From Halalkalicoccus sp. CG83 (GTDB lineage Archaea > Halobacteriota > Halobacteria > Halobacteriales > Halalkalicoccaceae): a stretch of 64,000 nt of DNA. Position numbers and translations under genes: made by a program. Of this stretch, positions 16,715 through 25,454 are shown piece after piece. The stretch is from the NCBI RefSeq assembly GCF_037081715.1, contig NZ_JAZDDH010000001.1, forward strand, positions 1 to 64,000, given 5' to 3'. Numbering within the stretch: position 1 is the first letter of the stretch; each line of letters begins with the position of its first letter. The notes under the pieces are model-generated. The model saw nothing but the letters and a program-made list of their open reading frames with translations. It did no database searches and was not told the origin of the DNA.

Positions 16715-17644
16715 CTACGAGGGGCGGTCGACCTCGAGCCAGGGGACCTCGACGAGCGGGGGGATCGGCGTCTCGATGTGGTGCTCCCAGACGCCCTGTT
16801 CGCCGAAGGCCTCCCCGTGATCGGCGGTGACGACGACGCGCCCATCGAGCTCCTCGATCAGGTCGGCGGCGGCCTCGAGCACGATTCGGAGGTTCTCCTC
16901 GTAGTACTTCATGACGGTCTCCCGCGTCCCGTCGCGGACGAGCCGCCGAGGGTCGAGTTCGAGCCACAGTCCCGCCTTCATTGCCAGTTCGCTTCGCTCG
17001 AGGACGCGCTCGATCCGCGGCCGGATCGCATCGGTCACCGGCGCGAGCAGCGGGCTGCTCGCGCCGTCGGATTCTCCCTGTCGACGGATGCCGCTGCGGA
17101 TCTGCTCGAGCTTCCTCCCCTGCCCGCGCGAGAGGTAGGGCGCGTGTGGCTGCATGAAGTGGAGGACCGTCCGCTCCGCCCGATCGACGGCGTCGGAGTG
17201 GTCCCGGAGCGATGACTCCAGGCTGGCGGGGGGCACCGTTCCGAGCTCCTCGTCCCAGCCGTGCTTCCAGACGTCGATGACGTCGCTCAGGTGATCGATG
17301 GCGGTCCACTCGTAATCACAGCTGGCGCCCCATTTGAGCTCGTTCAGGGGGATGCCGAGGCTGTTGATGAACGGGTTTCCGGAGAAGTACGCGATGTCGT
17401 GGTTGCCGGTGAACGTCCGATAGGCCCATTCGGGCGTCGAGGAGCCGTTGCTGCGGCGTTTCTCGAGCGTTCCGTCGAGATACTCGTCGTAGACGTCTTC
17501 GAAGACGTCGTATCGACACGCGTCCAGCACCAGACAGTAGTCCCAGTCGGATTCGAGAAACTGCTGGTTTCGCATCGGTTGAAGTACGCTTCGGGAGTCA
17601 TCTATGTATCGCTGTTGATTCCGAGACGGTAGCGTCGACGCCAC
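16715..17644 (-). CDS. Alkaline-phosphatase-superfamily protein, sulfatase-like
   Basis: A 309-residue cytoplasmic-looking protein (no signal or membrane helix). Superfamily metal motifs are present: LVLDACRYDVFEDVYDEY, MQPHAPY and VVVTADHGEAFGE followed by EHHIE. There is no Cys/Ser-x-Pro-x-Arg formylglycine site; the nucleophile region may be SNGSSTPEW. It could transfer or remove a phosphate- or sulfate-linked group on a glycan. It sits between two glycosyltransferase genes and a second sulfatase-like gene on the same strand. An alternative start is MRNQQF at 17575, where similarity seems to begin. Confidence 0.8.
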   Translation of the reverse strand: MASTLPSRNQQRYIDDSRSVLQPMRNQQFLESDWDYCLVLDACRYDVFEDVYDEYLDGTLEKRRSNGSSTPEWAYRTFTGNHDIAYFSGNPFINSLGIPLNELKWGASCDYEWTAIDHLSDVIDVWKHGWDEELGTVPPASLESSLRDHSDAVDRAERTVLHFMQPHAPYLSRGQGRKLEQIRSGIRRQGESDGASSPLLAPVTDAIRPRIERVLERSELAMKAGLWLELDPRRLVRDGTRETVMKYYEENLRIVLEAAADLIEELDGRVVVTADHGEAFGEQGVWEHHIETPIPPLVEVPWLEVDRPS

Positions 17645-17719
17645 GTCGTGGCGGTTCGGCGTTCGTGGGTCGGACCGTCCGGACCGCGCGTGGCAAGTGC
17701 CCGACTCCCCGCTCGTCGC

Positions 17720-19318
17720 TTACTCGAGGTATCCCAGCTCCCGGAGGCGCTCTCTGGTCTCCTCGTCGGCCCCGTCCAGTGCCGCCCCGTCGACTCCGTC
17801 CCCGTCCGGGTCGGTCCAGGCGCCCCCGGTCTCCCGCTCGAACAGCGCAAGCGCTCGTTCGGCGGCGTCGACGGCGTCGTCGGACTCGATCGGTGACCGT
17901 TCGTCCGGGTCGGCGTCGAGCCTGAACCCCTCGTCGGGGATCCGATCCGCTCGGACGTACTTCGCGTCGAGTCCGCGGGCGGCACGCATCCGGGAGTAGG
18001 CTCGGTGGTCCTCCGGGAGGTCGATCCCCGCCTCGGCCGCCTTCTCCTCGAGGTGGTGGAGCTCGATGACCGGCTGGGCGTACTCGACGAACGCGTAGTC
18101 CGTATCGGGTTCGGATTCGAGGACGGCACGCTGTCCGGGGTCGGGCTCGGCGGCGGCCTCGAACTCCCGATACTCGTCCGAGAGAAGCGACCGGGTGGGA
18201 TCGTAGTCGACCGCGTCGTCCGTTCCCCTACCGTGATCGGGAACGTCGAGGGCGTCGAGCGTCGTGTGATAGAGATCGAGCAGTTCGACGAGGTCGGTAC
18301 GTCGATCCGCCTCGAGCGAGGGGTGTTTCACCAGCAGCGGCACGTTGATCAGTTCGTCGTACAGGGCGAACTCGTGGCCGTAGAGGTCGTGCTCGCCGTG
18401 TAGTTCGCCGTGGTCGGCACAGACGACGACGGTCGTCTCCTCCCACCGGCCGGTCTCGCGCAGCCACTCGAACAGGCGGCCGAGTTCGGCGTCGATATGG
18501 GCGATCTCCGCGTCGTAGAGCCCGCGGATCGCTCGCCACTCCTCGGGCCCGATGTCGCGAGTACCCGAGTTGTACTCCTTCGAGTTCTGACAGACCGACG
18601 CAGGGTCGGCGTCGGGGGCGAACCGCTCTCGCTGTTCGCTCGGCGGATGATAGGGGAGGTGGGCATCCATCAGGTTGACGAACGCGAACCAGCCCCGGTC
18701 GCCGTCGCTTCCCTCGATGAACTCCCTCGTTCGGTCGACGACCGCCGGCGTCTTCGAGTCCGCGCCGTCGCCGCTCGCAAGGCGTTCGTGTGCCCTTGCG
18801 CCGATCCGAACGATCCGGGAGGCGAGCTCTCGGAGACGGTCGTCGTCGTTGACCAGTTGCCAGGCCCGAGCCAGCGGCCCCGAGAGGAGGTCCCGAGGCA
18901 TGACCTCGAAGAAGGAGTCGTGGTCGTCGAAGCCGTCGGTGAGGTTGGTATAGGGGGTGATCCAGGCGTTCGACGAGTAACACGCCGTGTCGTAGCCGGC
19001 CGCCGACAGGGTCGACGCGAGGGTGGTCGCGCCCTCCAGATACGGACTGCCCTGGTCGGCGCCGTGCTGGCTCGGATAGAGGCCGGTGAACATCGACGCG
19101 TGAACCGGGAGGGTCCACGGCGCCGGCGCGACGGCCGACTCGAACGTCGTGGCCTCCTCGGCGAACGTCGCCAGTGCCGGCGTCGTCGGGCGATCGTAGC
19201 CGTACGGGGTGAGCCGGTCCTTTCTGACCGTGTCCAGGACGACGAAGAGGACGTTCGACGGACGTTCGTTGCCCATTTTCGCGATGTCGGTGCTCCGCGT
19301 CGATAAATCGGTCGACAT
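17720..19318 (-). CDS. Sulfatase-family protein with threonine at the nucleophile position
   Basis: About 532 residues. Sulfatase-fold motifs are clear: NVLFVVLDTVRKDRLTPYGY (metal Asp), ASMFTGLYPSQHG, MDAHLPYHPP and VVCADHGELHGEH. The usual formylglycine site C/S-x-P-x-R is TLPVH here, so threonine replaces cysteine and histidine replaces arginine. That resembles alkaline-phosphatase-type chemistry rather than a classical sulfatase. No signal peptide. Starts at 19318 or at 19276 (MGNERPSN) are possible. It is divergent from the flippase-like gene with 65 bases between starts. Confidence 0.85.
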   Translation of the reverse strand: MSTDLSTRSTDIAKMGNERPSNVLFVVLDTVRKDRLTPYGYDRPTTPALATFAEEATTFESAVAPAPWTLPVHASMFTGLYPSQHGADQGSPYLEGATTLASTLSAAGYDTACYSSNAWITPYTNLTDGFDDHDSFFEVMPRDLLSGPLARAWQLVNDDDRLRELASRIVRIGARAHERLASGDGADSKTPAVVDRTREFIEGSDGDRGWFAFVNLMDAHLPYHPPSEQRERFAPDADPASVCQNSKEYNSGTRDIGPEEWRAIRGLYDAEIAHIDAELGRLFEWLRETGRWEETTVVVCADHGELHGEHDLYGHEFALYDELINVPLLVKHPSLEADRRTDLVELLDLYHTTLDALDVPDHGRGTDDAVDYDPTRSLLSDEYREFEAAAEPDPGQRAVLESEPDTDYAFVEYAQPVIELHHLEEKAAEAGIDLPEDHRAYSRMRAARGLDAKYVRADRIPDEGFRLDADPDERSPIESDDAVDAAERALALFERETGGAWTDPDGDGVDGAALDGADEETRERLRELGYLE

Positions 19319-19383
19319 TGGGTTCGCACCACCTCGCCGGCGGGGATCAGATGTTTCAAGTCCGACTCCCCCCTCCACTCGGC

Positions 19384-20403
19384 ATGGACGGCCGAGATCG
19401 GCGTGCGCTTCTCATCGGGTTCTCCGGGGCGATCGCGCTGCTGGTCGGGCTGTCGCTCCTCGTCGGCGTAGAACGAGTTCTCGAGTCGCTGGCCTCCGCC
19501 GATCCGACCCTCGTGGTCGCGACGCTCGCCTTCGCGCTGTGCTGGCTCGCCGCCTGGAGCCTGATGCTCCGGAACGTCCTCGCGACGCTGGGCGTGGGGA
19601 TCCCCGTCGGCAAGTCGTTTCTCGTCTACGCCAGCGCCGTCTTCGCGAACAACGTCACCCCGTTCGGGCAGGCCGGCGGCGAGCCGGTCGCCGCGTTGCT
19701 CATCTCAAAGGTCTCGGCCGCCCGCTACGAGACGGGGCTCGCCGGGATCGCGACCGTCGACGTCCTCAACGTCGTCTCGTCGCTCGCGATGATCCTGGTC
19801 GGCGTCGGCTACTACGCGACGACCGCGCGAGTCGGCGAACGGATCGAGACCGCGGTCGGTTCGGCGCTCGTCCTGATCGTCGCGATCGGCGCCCTCATGG
19901 TGCTCGTGTGGCGGTATCGGGACCGGATCGTCGAACGGGCCTCCGGCACGACCGCGTTCGCCATAGGCTACCTCCCGATGGAGGACACCGATCCCGCCAG
20001 CGTCGAGAGGGACGTCGCCGAGCGGCTACACCGCTTCTTCGATCGCGTCGAGCGGGTGGCGACCAGCCGGGAGCGGCTCCTGGTCGTGCTCGGACTGTCG
20101 CTGCTGGGCTGGCTCTTCCAGACGGCGGCGCTGCTCACGGCGTTCGCCGCGCTGGGACACGCCGTTCCGGTCTACGTCGCGCTGTTCGTGATCCCGCTCG
20201 GGAACCTCGCCGGGGCGACGCCGCTGCCGGGCGGACTCGGCGGGATCGAGGCCGCGTTCGTCGCGCTCCTCGTCCCGACGACGGGGGTCGCCGCGCCCGC
20301 CGTCACCGCGGCCGTCCTGATCTATCGAGGGACGATCTACTGGCTCCCGGTGCTGATCGGGGGCGGATCGATGGCGGCGTTCGGCGTTCGAACGATCGCG
20401 TGA
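19384..20403 (+). CDS. Flippase-like integral membrane protein (LPG synthase TM / AglD-type domain)
   Basis: 339 residues with about eight membrane helices. NNVTPFGQAGGEP, near residue 80, and the C-terminal LGNLAGATPLPGGLGGIEAAFVALL are hallmarks of the UPF0104/lysylphosphatidylglycerol-synthase transmembrane family. In haloarchaea related proteins (AglD and others) accompany glycosyltransferases and are thought to move or modify lipid-linked sugars. The start at 19384 is supported by ATGTTTCAAG about 25-30 bases upstream. It fits a role in exporting or transferring the products of the neighbouring glycosyltransferases. Confidence 0.85.
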   Translation: MDGRDRRALLIGFSGAIALLVGLSLLVGVERVLESLASADPTLVVATLAFALCWLAAWSLMLRNVLATLGVGIPVGKSFLVYASAVFANNVTPFGQAGGEPVAALLISKVSAARYETGLAGIATVDVLNVVSSLAMILVGVGYYATTARVGERIETAVGSALVLIVAIGALMVLVWRYRDRIVERASGTTAFAIGYLPMEDTDPASVERDVAERLHRFFDRVERVATSRERLLVVLGLSLLGWLFQTAALLTAFAALGHAVPVYVALFVIPLGNLAGATPLPGGLGGIEAAFVALLVPTTGVAAPAVTAAVLIYRGTIYWLPVLIGGGSMAAFGVRTIA

Positions 20404-20522
20404 CGGCCACGCCCGGTTCGAGTCGACCGCCGAATCCCGTGGTGGAGCTTCGCGGCCGGTCGCGACGGGCGTGGACGGACGAAACCAGTAACGCTTAATC
20501 TCGTTCCCGAGTAGTCCCGCCA

Positions 20523-21044
20523 ATGCAGCCGATGCAGCTCGAGCAGACGCCCGCGTGGCTCGAGTCGATGCTCACCTCCGAGCTCGCCTTCGCCGTGTTG
20601 CTCGCCATCAGCGTTCTGGAGGGGGCGATGCTCCTCCGGTTCATGCCGAGCGAGCTCGTCGCCCCGAGCGCGCTGGCGCTCATCGGATCGTCGGCCTCCG
20701 ACGTGGTCGTGGTCATCGCCGTCACCGTGATCGGGACGACCCTCGGCCAGTTCCTCCTGTTTCGGCTGGTCCGCCGGGGCGGCCGGAACTACGTCCTTCG
20801 CAAGCGCTGGTTTCCGGTGAACGAGTCGAGACTCGATCGGGTCGACGGCTGGTTCGAACGCTGGGGGGTCGTCGCGATCCCGGCGAGCAACACGATGCTC
20901 TTCGTTCGGGGACTCCTCACGATCCCCGCCGGGCTCTCGGACATGGACGGTCGAACGTTCGTCGTCCTCTCAGCGCTGGGATCGCTCTCATTTCAGTCGA
21001 TCATCTCCGCGGTGTACCTCCTCGGCGGCCGCCTCCTCGTCTAG
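20523..21044 (+). CDS. DedA/SNARE-associated family membrane protein
   Basis: 173 residues with about four or five hydrophobic segments. Features of the DedA family are the N-terminal EGAMLLRFMPSELVAPSALALIG segment, the GTTLGQFLLFRLVRRGGR loop, and FERWGVVAIPASNTMLFVRGLLTIPAGLSDM (compare F-x-R-x3-R-x3-PAG). DedA proteins flip phospholipids or carrier lipids such as undecaprenyl phosphate, so it suits a glycan-export neighbourhood. The AACGCTTAATC stretch at 20491-20501 is a candidate TATA element. Confidence 0.85.
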   Translation: MQPMQLEQTPAWLESMLTSELAFAVLLAISVLEGAMLLRFMPSELVAPSALALIGSSASDVVVVIAVTVIGTTLGQFLLFRLVRRGGRNYVLRKRWFPVNESRLDRVDGWFERWGVVAIPASNTMLFVRGLLTIPAGLSDMDGRTFVVLSALGSLSFQSIISAVYLLGGRLLV

Positions 21045-21130
21045 CGCGCCGAGGGTCGAACCGCCGTACGGCGAACGGACGAGGGCTCGAGAACCGCCGT
21101 TCGGATCGTCCCGTTGGACGTCCCTCGTCG

Positions 21131-22603
21131 CTACTCCTCCGAGTCGTCACGATACACCGGGGACCTGATCCGGACGCCCGAGTCGCGGAGACGCCACGCG
21201 AGTTCGATCCCCGTCCACGAGAGCCCCGTCAGGACGATCACGGCGACGGCGGCGAACTCGGAGCGTCCCATCCACACCGGGCTGACGAAGAGGAGCCCGT
21301 TGTAGAGGCGGTGTGGGACGATCGACTCGACGACGTCGGCGAGGCCGCCGAGCACGTCGAACCCGCTCTCGCTCTCGCCGTCGTCCTCGGCGACCCGTGA
21401 CTCGAGTCCGAGTTCGCGCGCGCTCTGCCCGTCGGTACTCTCGTCGCCGGTCTCGAGGCGCTCGGCCTCGTAGGGGAGCGTCGACTCGACCTCCCACTCG
21501 ATCTCGCCGTCGGGCGTCACCTCCATGACGCGGTTGCCGTGGGTATCGGTGACGAGCGTGTTGCCGCTGGGGAGTCGGTCGGCGTCTCGAGGCCACTGCA
21601 TCCGCTCGTCGGACCACTCCCAGCTCCGGGTCCACTCGCCGTCCTCGCGCTGGAACTCCTGGACGCGCCCGTTCTCGGAGTCGGAGACGACGACCGCCGG
21701 CCCGCCCTCGGACTCGGGGATGTAGTCCGGGTTGTGCTGCTCGTACATCACGTCGTAGTCGTCCTCGGCGCCGAGCGTCCACTCGTCGTTCATCCCCGTC
21801 TCGGGATCGACGAACACGACCTGGTCCTGGTTGCGGAGGCTGACCATGACGTGGCCTGCAAGCTCGCCCTCCTCGATGTACTCGACGTCGTTGATGTGCG
21901 CCCAGTCGGACGGGTAGGGACCGCCTCCCTCGACGGGGAACTCGCTCTGGGCGTCCCAGAGCCACTCGACGACCTCCGTCTCGGTGTTCACGACGAACAC
22001 CTGATCCGCGACGATGTCGGCGACCAGGACGCGCTCGTCGTCGATACGGTCGACGTCGTGCCACTCGGCGGCGATCTCTCGGTGGTCGTAGCGTTCGTAG
22101 ATCACCTCGGTCTCTCCCGTCGAGAGATCCGTGCGTTCGATCACGTTCCGGGTACAGGGCGGAGCCTCGCAGGTCGGGCCCTCCGAGTGGATGGTGTCGG
22201 TCGCCGCGTACTCGACGGTCAGCTCCTCGCCCTCGACCGGGTCGACGTCGAAGTACTTGGTGTGCGAGTTGTCGTAGTAGAGGACGCTTCCGTCGGGAGC
22301 GTAGGCGGTGATCGTCCCGGCGCGCCCCGACTCGGTAACGACCGTGTGGCCGTCGCTCGGTTCCGCACGCGGAACGTCCTCCTCGGTCGCCGTCGAGAGG
22401 CCGCCGCCGGACGCCCCGTGGACGACGACGGCCGCCGAGAGGACGACGATCACTACGAAGACCAGGCGGAGTCGGTTGCGCGTGATCAACGACCGCGTTC
22501 GGCGGGCGGCGCGAGACGGCTGGTCCATCACGGTTCGTTCGGCGTCGGGTTCGTCCTGTCGGCCTCTCGTCTCCTCATACGACGCCTTCAGAGGTCCGGG
22601 CAT
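21131..22603 (-). CDS. Arylsulfotransferase (ASST)-like membrane-anchored protein
   Basis: About 490 residues. A membrane anchor (LRLVFVVIVVLSAAVVVHG) is followed by a beta-propeller region: AEWHDVDRIDDERVLVADI, DWAHINDVEYIEEGELAGHV, NGRVQEFQREDGEWTRSWEW and SGNTLVTDTHGNRVMEVTPDG. A second helix (VAVIVLTGLSWTGIELAW) lies near the C-terminus. ASST enzymes move sulfate from phenolic donors, but haloarchaeal members are unstudied. Two cysteines (CEAPPC) may form a disulfide outside the cell. Starts at 22603 or 22528 are both possible; the shorter form leaves a cleaner positively charged anchor. Confidence 0.75.
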   Translation of the reverse strand: MPGPLKASYEETRGRQDEPDAERTVMDQPSRAARRTRSLITRNRLRLVFVVIVVLSAAVVVHGASGGGLSTATEEDVPRAEPSDGHTVVTESGRAGTITAYAPDGSVLYYDNSHTKYFDVDPVEGEELTVEYAATDTIHSEGPTCEAPPCTRNVIERTDLSTGETEVIYERYDHREIAAEWHDVDRIDDERVLVADIVADQVFVVNTETEVVEWLWDAQSEFPVEGGGPYPSDWAHINDVEYIEEGELAGHVMVSLRNQDQVVFVDPETGMNDEWTLGAEDDYDVMYEQHNPDYIPESEGGPAVVVSDSENGRVQEFQREDGEWTRSWEWSDERMQWPRDADRLPSGNTLVTDTHGNRVMEVTPDGEIEWEVESTLPYEAERLETGDESTDGQSARELGLESRVAEDDGESESGFDVLGGLADVVESIVPHRLYNGLLFVSPVWMGRSEFAAVAVIVLTGLSWTGIELAWRLRDSGVRIRSPVYRDDSEE

Positions 22604-22917
22604 TAGCGCTTTCTCTTCGCGATCCACGACCGATCGTCGGCGGACGGGTTCCACGACTCAGCACTGAAGCCACCGATATGTCGGCCATCGACGGGACGAG
22701 TGATTACGGAGTACGTGCTCACTGGCGAACTGATCAACGACCTCAGTGAGCAAGCCGAGCGTCGGGGGGGGGCGTTGACGAGACGTGATCGAGGAATACA
22801 GGGGCCGAGTCCTCGGTATGGCAGGATCACGAGGTTGTGGGTCGTGTGTATCGGCCTCGGTAGAAACGACAGACGAGTGAAGAAATTATAATGATTGTTC
22901 AGGCAATAATTGACGGT
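22604..22917. other. Divergent regulatory region with hairpin, G9 tract and TATA box
   Basis: 314 bases between the ASST-like gene and the lipoprotein. It contains a perfect 9-base inverted repeat TGCTCACTG/CAGTGAGCA (22716-22724 and 22744-22752), a run of nine G (22764-22772), and AAATTATAATG at 22884-22894. The last is about 27 bases before ATG 22918 and is an excellent archaeal TATA box. A 63-residue open frame from 22700 lacks haloarchaeal composition. Confidence 0.6.
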
Positions 22918-24975
22918 ATGGTAACGCGTGAGCGGCTCCTGGCGATCACCCTTACCCTGATCATGGTCACGGCCGCGGGCTGTGCGGGCTGGGGCACCGA
23001 CAGTCCGGCGGATGATCAGGATCAGGGCAACGGTGACGAGTTAGAGGATGCGGATGGGGAGGGACAGGCCGATGGAGGGAACGGGAGTGACGGTTCCAGT
23101 GGTGGCGCTACCGCTAGCGATGGAGATGGTTCCCGGGATTCGAGTTCGAGCGATACGGGCACCGATTCTGGAGATACCGAGGCGAACACCGACACTACTG
23201 ACGAGGGTTCTGACGCGGCCAGCGGAGGGGAGGATGAGAGCGCTAATGAAACCGGTTCAACGGAGGACGGTGACTCTGATTCCAGCACCGATACGGACGG
23301 CGATAGCGATAGCGGCGACAGCGACAGTGGCACCGGAGACGGGGACACCGACCAGGGCAACGAGTACGAGGACACCGTTGAAGAGACCGAGCGCACGCTG
23401 AAGGTAACGGTCGTCGACGAAGACGGCGACCCGATTGAAGGCGCGTCGGTCCACGCAACCGGGCCGGTCCTCTCGAACGGCGTCGCTCACGAACCGGCCG
23501 GCGAAACGAACGTTGACGGCATCGCCACGCTGACGGCCTACGACGGCGAGTATGGCGTAGAAGCCCAGCATGACGGCACCACGACGGACGAGAAGACGGT
23601 CATCGTCGACGGCGATACGGAGGCGACGATCACGATCGATACGAGTCCCGACGAGGATTCCGGCAAGGAGACCCACCCGCTGACGGTTACGGTCCTGAAC
23701 CCCGATGGCGACCCGGTCGAGGGGCTGTCCGTCGATCTCACCACCTACAATGAGGGCGAGCCAGTCGCGACAGCGACGACCGACGAGAACGGGCAGGTGA
23801 CGTTCGAGGTCGAGCCGGGTGACTACGAGCTCGTCCCTGACGTCTCGGACTCCGAGTATACGGACAACGGTACCCATCCCGTCGCCGTCACTGAGGATAC
23901 GGAGTATACGATGAAGCTCGTATCACCGCCGGGCGACGACGGCGGTGACGGTGACGCCGGCGACGATGACGCACCCTACGGCACGCTGACAGCCACGGTC
24001 GAGGACAGCGACGGCGAGACCGTCGAGGGCGTCGAAGTCATCGGGATCGGCCCGGAGGGTGAAATCCACTCCGCCACCACTGACGCGAACGGCCAGGCGA
24101 CGTTCGATCTGAGCGACGGGAAGTACACGTACTACGTCTCCACGGACGGTACCGAATACGCCGACTCATCCGAGGAGGAGATCACCATGGACGGCAGCGA
24201 TCAGTCGATCACGCTGACCGTCCAGGCCGACAACGATGACGAGACGAACACGTTGACGGTCAACCTCGCGAATGATGACGTAGACGGCGTCGAGATCGAA
24301 GTATGGCGCGCGGTATCGGGCGACGGGGATTCCAACCGCGTGACGAAGGAAAGCGAGAACGGTCAGGCGACGTTCGAGCGTGAACCCGGCCATTACTACG
24401 CCGATGCTGAGGGCTACGTCGGGACGCTGGCCCCGGTCGACGTGACGAAAGATATTGAAATCACACTGCAAAACGAGTCCGGTGCGACCGTTCCGGTCAA
24501 AGTCACTGATGCGGAGACCGGCGATCCGATCGCGGGCGCCGAGATCGGCGGAATCTGCCACCTGAACTACAGCACTGGAGAAGTACCCATTACCGGCACG
24601 ACCGACGAGGACGGTGTCGCCCAGGCCCACGCTGACGTGACGCCCGCCTGGTGCACTGGCGTCCGGATCTCAGCGGACGGCTACGAGGACGCCCACGCGG
24701 ATATCAACGTTCCCACGGAGGAGACCGTCACCGTCGAACTGACGCCCGAGCAGGACGGTGGCGAAGAACAGTACCGACTGGGCGTAAACGCGCTCGGCCA
24801 CGAGAATACGGGTAGCAAAGGGATCACGGTAGTCGTGCAGGATGAGGAAACGACGATGACGGTCGCCATTGAGAGAGGTGCGACGCTCGAGAAGGAGAGC
24901 AACATCGTCGAGGTGACTGCGATGACGGCGGTCGCACGGGACTCGCGGACGAGCCTCGCTGCGGTCGTGACCTGA
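22918..24975 (+). CDS. Surface lipoprotein with acidic linker and repeated beta-sandwich domains
   Basis: 685 residues. The signal peptide ends in a lipobox (TAAGC, Cys22). An extremely acidic Ser/Asp/Gly-rich linker covers about residues 24-155. Then come about six carboxypeptidase-regulatory/SpaA-like beta-sandwich repeats, opening with LKVTVVDEDGDPIEGASV, LTVTVLNPDGDPVEGLSV, LTATVEDSDGETVEGVEV, LTVNLANDDVDGVEIEV and VPVKVTDAETGDPIAGAEI. Several carry the pattern D-E/A-N-G-Q-A/V-T-F. The sixth unit lacks that pattern and ends abruptly (SLAAVVT). It is probably a cell-surface adhesin or stalk. The gene is visibly less G+C-rich than its neighbours. ATG 22918 is chosen because a TATA box lies 27 bases upstream and the lipobox then sits correctly. 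Confidence 0.85.
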   Translation: MVTRERLLAITLTLIMVTAAGCAGWGTDSPADDQDQGNGDELEDADGEGQADGGNGSDGSSGGATASDGDGSRDSSSSDTGTDSGDTEANTDTTDEGSDAASGGEDESANETGSTEDGDSDSSTDTDGDSDSGDSDSGTGDGDTDQGNEYEDTVEETERTLKVTVVDEDGDPIEGASVHATGPVLSNGVAHEPAGETNVDGIATLTAYDGEYGVEAQHDGTTTDEKTVIVDGDTEATITIDTSPDEDSGKETHPLTVTVLNPDGDPVEGLSVDLTTYNEGEPVATATTDENGQVTFEVEPGDYELVPDVSDSEYTDNGTHPVAVTEDTEYTMKLVSPPGDDGGDGDAGDDDAPYGTLTATVEDSDGETVEGVEVIGIGPEGEIHSATTDANGQATFDLSDGKYTYYVSTDGTEYADSSEEEITMDGSDQSITLTVQADNDDETNTLTVNLANDDVDGVEIEVWRAVSGDGDSNRVTKESENGQATFEREPGHYYADAEGYVGTLAPVDVTKDIEITLQNESGATVPVKVTDAETGDPIAGAEIGGICHLNYSTGEVPITGTTDEDGVAQAHADVTPAWCTGVRISADGYEDAHADINVPTEETVTVELTPEQDGGEEQYRLGVNALGHENTGSKGITVVVQDEETTMTVAIERGATLEKESNIVEVTAMTAVARDSRTSLAAVVT

Positions 24976-25046
24976 ATCTAAACGCGGTGTGTTATACAAC
25001 CTGATTAACCATTGCACTCAATGAGATTCGAGACAAACGTTCACAC

Positions 25047-25160
25047 ATGTACTTCGAGCTCCCGAAACCAGCGCGGTCGCCGCTGTCGAGGGTGCTTGGC
25101 TGGATGCTGGTGTTACTGGTGTTGGCAGGCGCTGTCGGCTTGTTGATCATGCTCGCGTGA
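25047..25160 (+). CDS. 37-residue single-helix membrane ORF
   Basis: MYFELPKPARSPLSRVLGWM followed by a hydrophobic helix to LIMLA. The amphipathic, positively charged N-terminus and one helix (about residues 17-36) give an N-in anchor. It lies 71 bases after the lipoprotein stop on the same strand. Codon third positions are G/C-rich, as in real genes here, but so short a frame could be chance. No family recognised. Confidence 0.5.
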   Translation: MYFELPKPARSPLSRVLGWMLVLLVLAGAVGLLIMLA

Positions 25161-25258
25161 CTCAGTCGCAACGGTCCGACCGGTACCGAGTTCGGATGGG
25201 GATGAACTCAAACACCGAAAACAGCAGGTAGAAGGTTGGATTCTGAGGGTTTCCTGTA

Positions 25259-25334
25259 AGCCAAGGGCCGGATTTGAACCGGCGATGGGCGGCTCTGCAG
25301 GCCGCTGCGTTAGGCCGGACTCTGCCACCTTGGC
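25259..25334 (-). tRNA. tRNA-Cys (anticodon GCA)
   Basis: On the minus strand the acceptor GCCAAGG pairs with CCTTGGC, the anticodon stem GCGGC/GCCGC surrounds loop CTGCAGA (anticodon GCA), and the T-arm is CCGG-TTCAAAT-CCGG. Discriminator base is U, as in archaeal tRNA-Cys. It follows the rRNA operon, a common haloarchaeal position for tRNA-Cys. Confidence 0.95.
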
Positions 25335-25407
25335 ACGGTCGTCACTATTCGATTTGCGGTCATAAGGATAGCGGTCCGCGATAGCTGTGGCTATCCGTTC
25401 TACATGA

Positions 25408-25441
25408 AGAAAACCCCCGACAGCGGATGCTGTCGAGGGTT
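25408..25441 (-). terminator. Stem-loop terminator after 5S rRNA
   Basis: On the minus strand, AACCCTCGACAGC pairs with GCTGTCGGGGGTT around a four-base loop (ATCC) and is followed by TTTTC. It lies just after the 5S gene and before tRNA-Cys, so it may end most rRNA transcripts or separate the tRNA. Confidence 0.65.
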
Positions 25442-25454
25442 ATGAGGTATGAAT

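Noticed and set aside
22700-22891. 63-residue frame starting at GTG
   Set aside because: Basic composition, passes through the G9 run and a hairpin, and covers the promoter of the lipoprotein gene.
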